DNA of 64,000 nucleotides from Tigriopus japonicus (lineage: Eukaryota > Arthropoda > Copepoda > Harpacticoida > Harpacticidae): the NCBI GenBank assembly GCA_010645155.1, contig CM021319.1, positions 3,870,504-3,934,503 of the forward strand, read 5' to 3'. Positions within the stretch are counted from its first letter, which is position 1, and each line of letters starts with the position of its first letter. The translations under genes and the position numbers were made by a program. The notes beneath the pieces were generated by a model. The model did no database searches. It was given only the letters and a program-made list of their open reading frames with translations, and had not been told where the DNA came from. Of this stretch, positions 60,175-64,000 are shown piece by piece.

Positions 60175-62040
60175 TCAGCGTCTGCCCTCGGCTTCCGGCA
60201 CGTCCAATACGTTGTGGGGATTCCGAATCCATTTCATCTGTGCCATGAGCATGAGGTTCCAATAGTGATTTTGGCGGACTGTTCGTCCTAGTCTCTGACC
60301 ATTTGCTTTGTGAATCCTCACAGCAACGACAACGCCGTCCCGGTTTCTTCGGACGTTTTCAATTCTTGCCAGATCCCAACTGTTTTTGGCAAACGTGTCT
60401 GGCTTAAGAATTACCACATTCCCTACGCTAAGTTGAGGGGATTCGTTTTTGGACCATTTTCGATCAACGCTGAGGTCTTGCAGATATTGCTTTAACCATT
60501 GACCCCAAAAATGGTTCATTACTCGTTTCCTGCTTAACCATAAATCCGCGTAATCAAGTCGATCTAAACTCTGTTCATTCGGAGTCACAAATTCGTTCAT
60601 TGATCTCCCATACACCAAAAGGTTTGGCGAGATGATGTCCCATTCCGTGGGATCTTTGTTGGTGACTCCCAATGGCCTATCATTGATGACGGATTTCAAC
60701 TCAACTAAGAGGGTTTGAAGTGCTTTCAATGTTAGCAATTCTCGTTGCAAGGTGACTCTAAGCTGACGTTTGAAAATGCCAATCATTCGTTCTGTCACCC
60801 CATTTGTCCATGGGGCTTCTGGTGTGCTAAACTTCCATTCAATGGCACAATCGCCTTGGTATTTTTCAGCCGTTACTTGATCGAAGTCAATCTCGGCCGA
60901 CAGTTCCGCGAGATGGGCGTCAGCTCCCTTGAAATATTTAGCATTATCCGAATAGAATACGCTGGGTTTCCCACAATGACCCACAAATCTCCGAAAAGCA
61001 TTAAGAAAATCTCTCGTAGAACATGAGTCAATGGTTTCAACATGAATGGCTCTCGTCTGTAAACAAGTGAACAAAACGATCCAGATTTTGAACGTTTTTG
61101 GATGTACGCACTTCTTTTCTAAAGCCATGACATGCTTCTTTCTTTCCTTAGCACTAAGCGTTTTGAAATCTTTGCTCACCTTAACTAGAGCTGTTATTTC
61201 CGTACTGCATTCATGCTTACAAATTAACGGTCCCATGTAGTCGACCCCCACATTTACCCAGGTTTTGGGGTTGTCGATTCTCATGGCTGGTAATGGTGCA
61301 ATTCTTGGGGAGCTATATTTAATGTACCGACAACGCGGAGTTTTACATTTCCGGACCACCTGTTTGGTGTAATTAAAACTCCCAAGAATCCAATAGTTTT
61401 GACGGAGCAAGTTAAAGGTTTGGCGTTGGCTAGCGTGTTTTCTGGATTGGTGCAAATGCATGATTTTCTTCTCTGCTACGTCTCCTTTGGGAAGAATGAT
61501 GGGATTCTTAAAGTCATGGGCTAGTGATGATGCCAAGTGCAATTTACTTTCCAGGCGAATCACTTCATCGTCCTCATCCCAGTAAACAGGCAAGTTTTTT
61601 AGAACCGACGTTGAAGGGAGTTTGTTCTTGTGATCCAATTTCCCTCGTTTCAGAATGCCAATCTCTCTGTTAAGAACTTTACTCTGGGCATACTTTACTA
61701 AGGTCATATCTGCCCATTTCACTTCGTCACTGTTTACGTGCAATGCGATTTCATCGTGGGACTGGAGATTTTTCTGCCTTATCCGTTTTGCTAGAACCTT
61801 AATTCGGACAAGCACATTCCTCATTTTTAAATAGGTAGAGGAATTGTTCACTAAAGAATCGAGGAAACTAAAGTTCGGCGTGTTCGCCACCTGTGCTTGT
61901 ATTTCTTCTTCCTTGGCTCCAATGGCTTCAACTTGAGCGAGAAGAACGTGCAGGTCCGGACTCTCTTCGGACGTGTTGGCTGGGATAATTTTGGCCGACA
62001 CTACAGGCTGCTTTGGCCACTCTGACCTCAGTTGGGTCAA
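60175..62040 (-). CDS. Bel/Pao integrase region of pol
   Basis: An open frame of 621 residues without a clear own start. It holds the His/Cys zinc-binding region (HQSRKHASQRQTFNLLRQNY, then CKTPRC), the DDE core (VGVDYMGP; YSDNAKYF; a glutamate in NGVTERM) and the C-terminal DUF5641-type region (WDLARIENVRRNRDG). All three catalytic acidic residues appear present. An unusual ~40-residue Lys-rich insertion follows the first catalytic aspartate, before IWIVLFTCLQTRAIHVE. A second frame (60262-59963) overlaps its end and may be the remainder of the polyprotein or chance. Confidence 0.88.
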   Translation of the reverse strand: MTQLRSEWPKQPVVSAKIIPANTSEESPDLHVLLAQVEAIGAKEEEIQAQVANTPNFSFLDSLVNNSSTYLKMRNVLVRIKVLAKRIRQKNLQSHDEIALHVNSDEVKWADMTLVKYAQSKVLNREIGILKRGKLDHKNKLPSTSVLKNLPVYWDEDDEVIRLESKLHLASSLAHDFKNPIILPKGDVAEKKIMHLHQSRKHASQRQTFNLLRQNYWILGSFNYTKQVVRKCKTPRCRYIKYSSPRIAPLPAMRIDNPKTWVNVGVDYMGPLICKHECSTEITALVKVSKDFKTLSAKERKKHVMALEKKCVHPKTFKIWIVLFTCLQTRAIHVETIDSCSTRDFLNAFRRFVGHCGKPSVFYSDNAKYFKGADAHLAELSAEIDFDQVTAEKYQGDCAIEWKFSTPEAPWTNGVTERMIGIFKRQLRVTLQRELLTLKALQTLLVELKSVINDRPLGVTNKDPTEWDIISPNLLVYGRSMNEFVTPNEQSLDRLDYADLWLSRKRVMNHFWGQWLKQYLQDLSVDRKWSKNESPQLSVGNVVILKPDTFAKNSWDLARIENVRRNRDGVVVAVRIHKANGQRLGRTVRQNHYWNLMLMAQMKWIRNPHNVLDVPEAEGRR

Positions 62041-62623
62041 AATTCTGGAACATCAATCCAGTATTTTTTTTCATTAATATTTCTGGCCAGTAATCTCTAC
62101 TTCTCAAGAGCAACACTAGCAAAACCTCAAATTATGTCTCCAGGACGTAATCGTGAGTGTGTACTCCTGAACTAGGAAGTACCGAACTCGTCAAGTTAAC
62201 CTTCGCCTTTAAGAAGATTAACTTGCACGTAATTTGGCAGTCTGCTCATCGACAGAGTACCAGGGATTGAAATTACCTTTATTTATATAGGCTGTCTTGC
62301 TTTTGGAACCTCTCGATGGACGGCCCGCAGACAATTATGCACTCGGATCCCAATGTTTTGTCAATAAATATTCTGTAGACTTCTAGAAATTTGTCAAGCT
62401 CAAGGAGGGTTGTATCCCAGGATTTACACTTGGTTTCGATGCCCACCCACTTGGGGCGGGGAAATGATTGACCAAGTCCTTGTTGGGAAGGCACCCAAAA
62501 TGAGAAACTGCCGACCGCAGTCCGTTTCTCAATCCTTAAAATTCTTCACAAAATCCCAGACAAAATCCAAAAATATTAGTCACATCCGTTAACTTAGCAG
62601 TAAATCGTCTAAAGTTCAGCCTG
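62041..62623 (-). other. Bel/Pao leader and deletion remnant
   Basis: Short frames, none recognisable as gag, protease or reverse transcriptase. It lies between the primer-binding site and the integrase frame, where the internal deletion happened. Confidence 0.55.
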
Positions 62624-62641
62624 ATCCGGCTCGAAGGACCA
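62624..62641 (-). other. Primer-binding site of the Bel/Pao element
   Basis: TGGTCCTTCGAGCCGGAT directly follows the 5' LTR on the minus strand. TGG complements the CCA end of a tRNA; the primer tRNA is not identified. Confidence 0.75.
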
Positions 62642-62880
62642 TGTAGCGATTACCCTAAGCTAATGATATGCCTAAATACTAATGGAAATATTCTAAGTTA
62701 GGAAATAAGACACTTACACGTTGTTTCGTGATTGGCGTTCTCTACCCGACTTGCTGCCAGAAGAGGAAGTTTATTTCATTGAGGTTTTGTGATTTACTTA
62801 CTGCCTTGCTGCCCGGGGATGGTGGCAGGCAGACCAACCGCACGTTCCGCTAAACACTCCACGCTATTAGGGTTGCGACA
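62642..62880 (-). repeat. Bel/Pao 5' LTR (239 bp)
   Basis: Upstream LTR in minus-strand orientation, differing from the 3' LTR by one base. Flanked by CCTCG (62881-62885). Confidence 0.9.
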
Positions 62881-62885
62881 CCTCG

Positions 62886-64000
62886 TAAGCAGATTGAGAG
62901 ATGGTTGCAGTCGATCGACTCTCAACCACACATGGGCAAGAAGGAAGGGTTTTAGCTACAAAACACAGACTTTTGGCCATAAAACGATGTAGGGAGGGGC
63001 ACATAGTTTTTGATAGATTCACTAATCTTCTGAAACACCTCTGATGGGGGGCATTGAATAGCTTTGACTGTCACACATTACACCTGGAACTCTTAAATTT
63101 GCACCGAACACTAATTGTGCGAGTGAGAATCCCGAGTCGTCCTTGGGTGCTGTCCGGATCCCCAAAAGTATCCAAGGCAACCGTCGAGCCCAGTCACAAC
63201 CGGCCTGACGGGCCCGTAGCGACACTTTCAACCCCAAAAAATGAGATGATCGTTCCCAAAGACATGATGTAAATTGCGCCCCTCGATCTGAAATGATCGT
63301 GTCCGGCAAGCCAAAATGAGCTACCCAGCCACTTAATAAGGTCCGAGCACATGTCTCCGCCGTAATATCTTTAATGGGAAATGCTTCCGGCCACCGTGAG
63401 AACCTGTCGATGACGGTTAATAAGTAGAGAGCTCCTTGAGACACCTCCAAAGGTCCAACTAAATCCACATGAATCGTTCTGAAACGCGCAGAATGAATAC
63501 CCATATGAGCTATGGGCGTTTTGGTGTGTCGAATGACTTTTGATCGCTGACAATCTTGGCATTCTCGAACCCATTTATTAATGTCCCGTGACAACCCATG
63601 CCACACGTAATGCTTGGACATTAAACGTCGAGACGCTCTAGATCCTTGGTGGGCCGTGGCATGGAATGGACGAACAGATCCTTCCGGAGGCAAGATGGAA
63701 CCCATGGCCTGGCACGGCCACACGAGACGTCGCACAAAAGTTTCACTCCCGGTGTAAGCTCGATGTCCGCCAACTTCAACCCAGTCAATGACGTTTGGAC
63801 CAAAGGCAACTCTGGATCCAAACGTTGCGCCTCACGAATTACCTCTGGTGTGATATGGGACGCGTTTGGCGTGATTGATCCAATTCTTGACAAACAATCG
63901 GCGACCACGTTCGATTTTCCCGATATGTGTTCGATGTTAGTGGTAAATTCGGAAATGAACATAAAGTGCCTCTGTTGACGATTAGTCAGGATCGGAAGTT
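62886..64000 (-). pseudogene. Ty3/gypsy pol fragment (RNase H end and integrase), degenerate; runs off the window
   Basis: Two overlapping frames (63962-63621 and 63735-63022) encode pieces of one gypsy pol. The first has HISGKSNVVADCLSR, the RNase H to integrase junction, and the second has the zinc-binding ECQDCQRSKV, the core DLVGPLEVSQGALYLLTVID and ISDRGAQFTS. A frameshift lies near 63650. Integrase lacks the stretch with the catalytic glutamate: FLGLKV runs directly into a region normally about 25 residues further on. After 63022 the frame shifts again. The copy is inactive; gag and reverse transcriptase lie beyond the right edge, if present. Confidence 0.85.

Larger units (their letters stand above)
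59205..62880 (-). mobile_element. Bel/Pao LTR retrotransposon, internally deleted
   Basis: Paired 239-bp LTRs and the five-base duplication CCTCG (59200-59204 and 62881-62885) define the insertion. The interior is only 3.2 kb, about half of a full Bel/Pao element; gag, protease, reverse transcriptase and most of RNase H are absent, and only the integrase part of pol remains. Near-identical LTRs indicate a recent insertion, so a deleted copy was probably mobilised by intact relatives. Confidence 0.9.

Noticed and set aside
63054..63978. Plus-strand frames over the gypsy fragment
   Set aside because: Shadows of the minus-strand pol remnants.

Overview
This is a eukaryotic nuclear window. Genes carry short GT-AG introns (58-75 bp is common) beside a few long ones, protein matches are metazoan, and intergenic DNA is AT-rich and full of small DNA transposons. 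Gene families, intron sizes and compactness suggest an arthropod, most likely a crustacean such as a copepod; this is inference and I cannot name a species.

Left part (1-18.8 kb): the last exon of a tubby-family gene (367-813); about 5.9 kb of repeat-rich DNA; a ten-exon gene (6723-12191, first exon not found) for a Cys-loop ligand-gated ion channel whose outer part carries a LamG/pentraxin-like domain, a C-type-lectin-like domain and an LDL-receptor class A module; about 5 kb of repeats; and an intronless DEG/ENaC channel (17437-18774).

Gene-dense centre (18.8-48 kb): a BTB zinc-finger gene whose BTB exon can join either of two zinc-finger cassettes in frame (lola-like); a hotdog thioesterase with a possible mitochondrial presequence; THUMPD1; MAEA (GID/CTLH ubiquitin ligase, with a GC-AG intron); a second BTB zinc-finger gene; GOPC; an Ig-domain muscle-type protein; RNF14; an Ig protein with two membrane segments; a small secreted protein whose ATG sits alone on exon 1; lamin B receptor; and FEM1. 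I joined exons by matching splice consensus and reading phase, and every complete model gives a whole number of codons.

Right part (48-64 kb): no host gene that I can support. It holds an 8-bp-TSD hAT-like element built of a ~41-bp GATA-rich repeat, other tandem repeats and hAT fragments, and a nested retrotransposon block. There a Bel/Pao element with near-identical 239-bp LTRs, lacking gag and reverse transcriptase, has inserted into the pol end of a decayed Ty3/gypsy element, both on the minus strand.

The genes form no operon or pathway. Membrane signalling (two ion channels, two Ig proteins, GOPC as a PDZ trafficking adaptor) and protein turnover (MAEA, RNF14, FEM1, possibly BTB proteins) recur, but a functional link between neighbours is not implied. 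The best candidate for something unusual is the lectin/LDLa-bearing ion channel; next are the BTB two-cassette locus and the hAT-like elements with repeated subterminal motifs.
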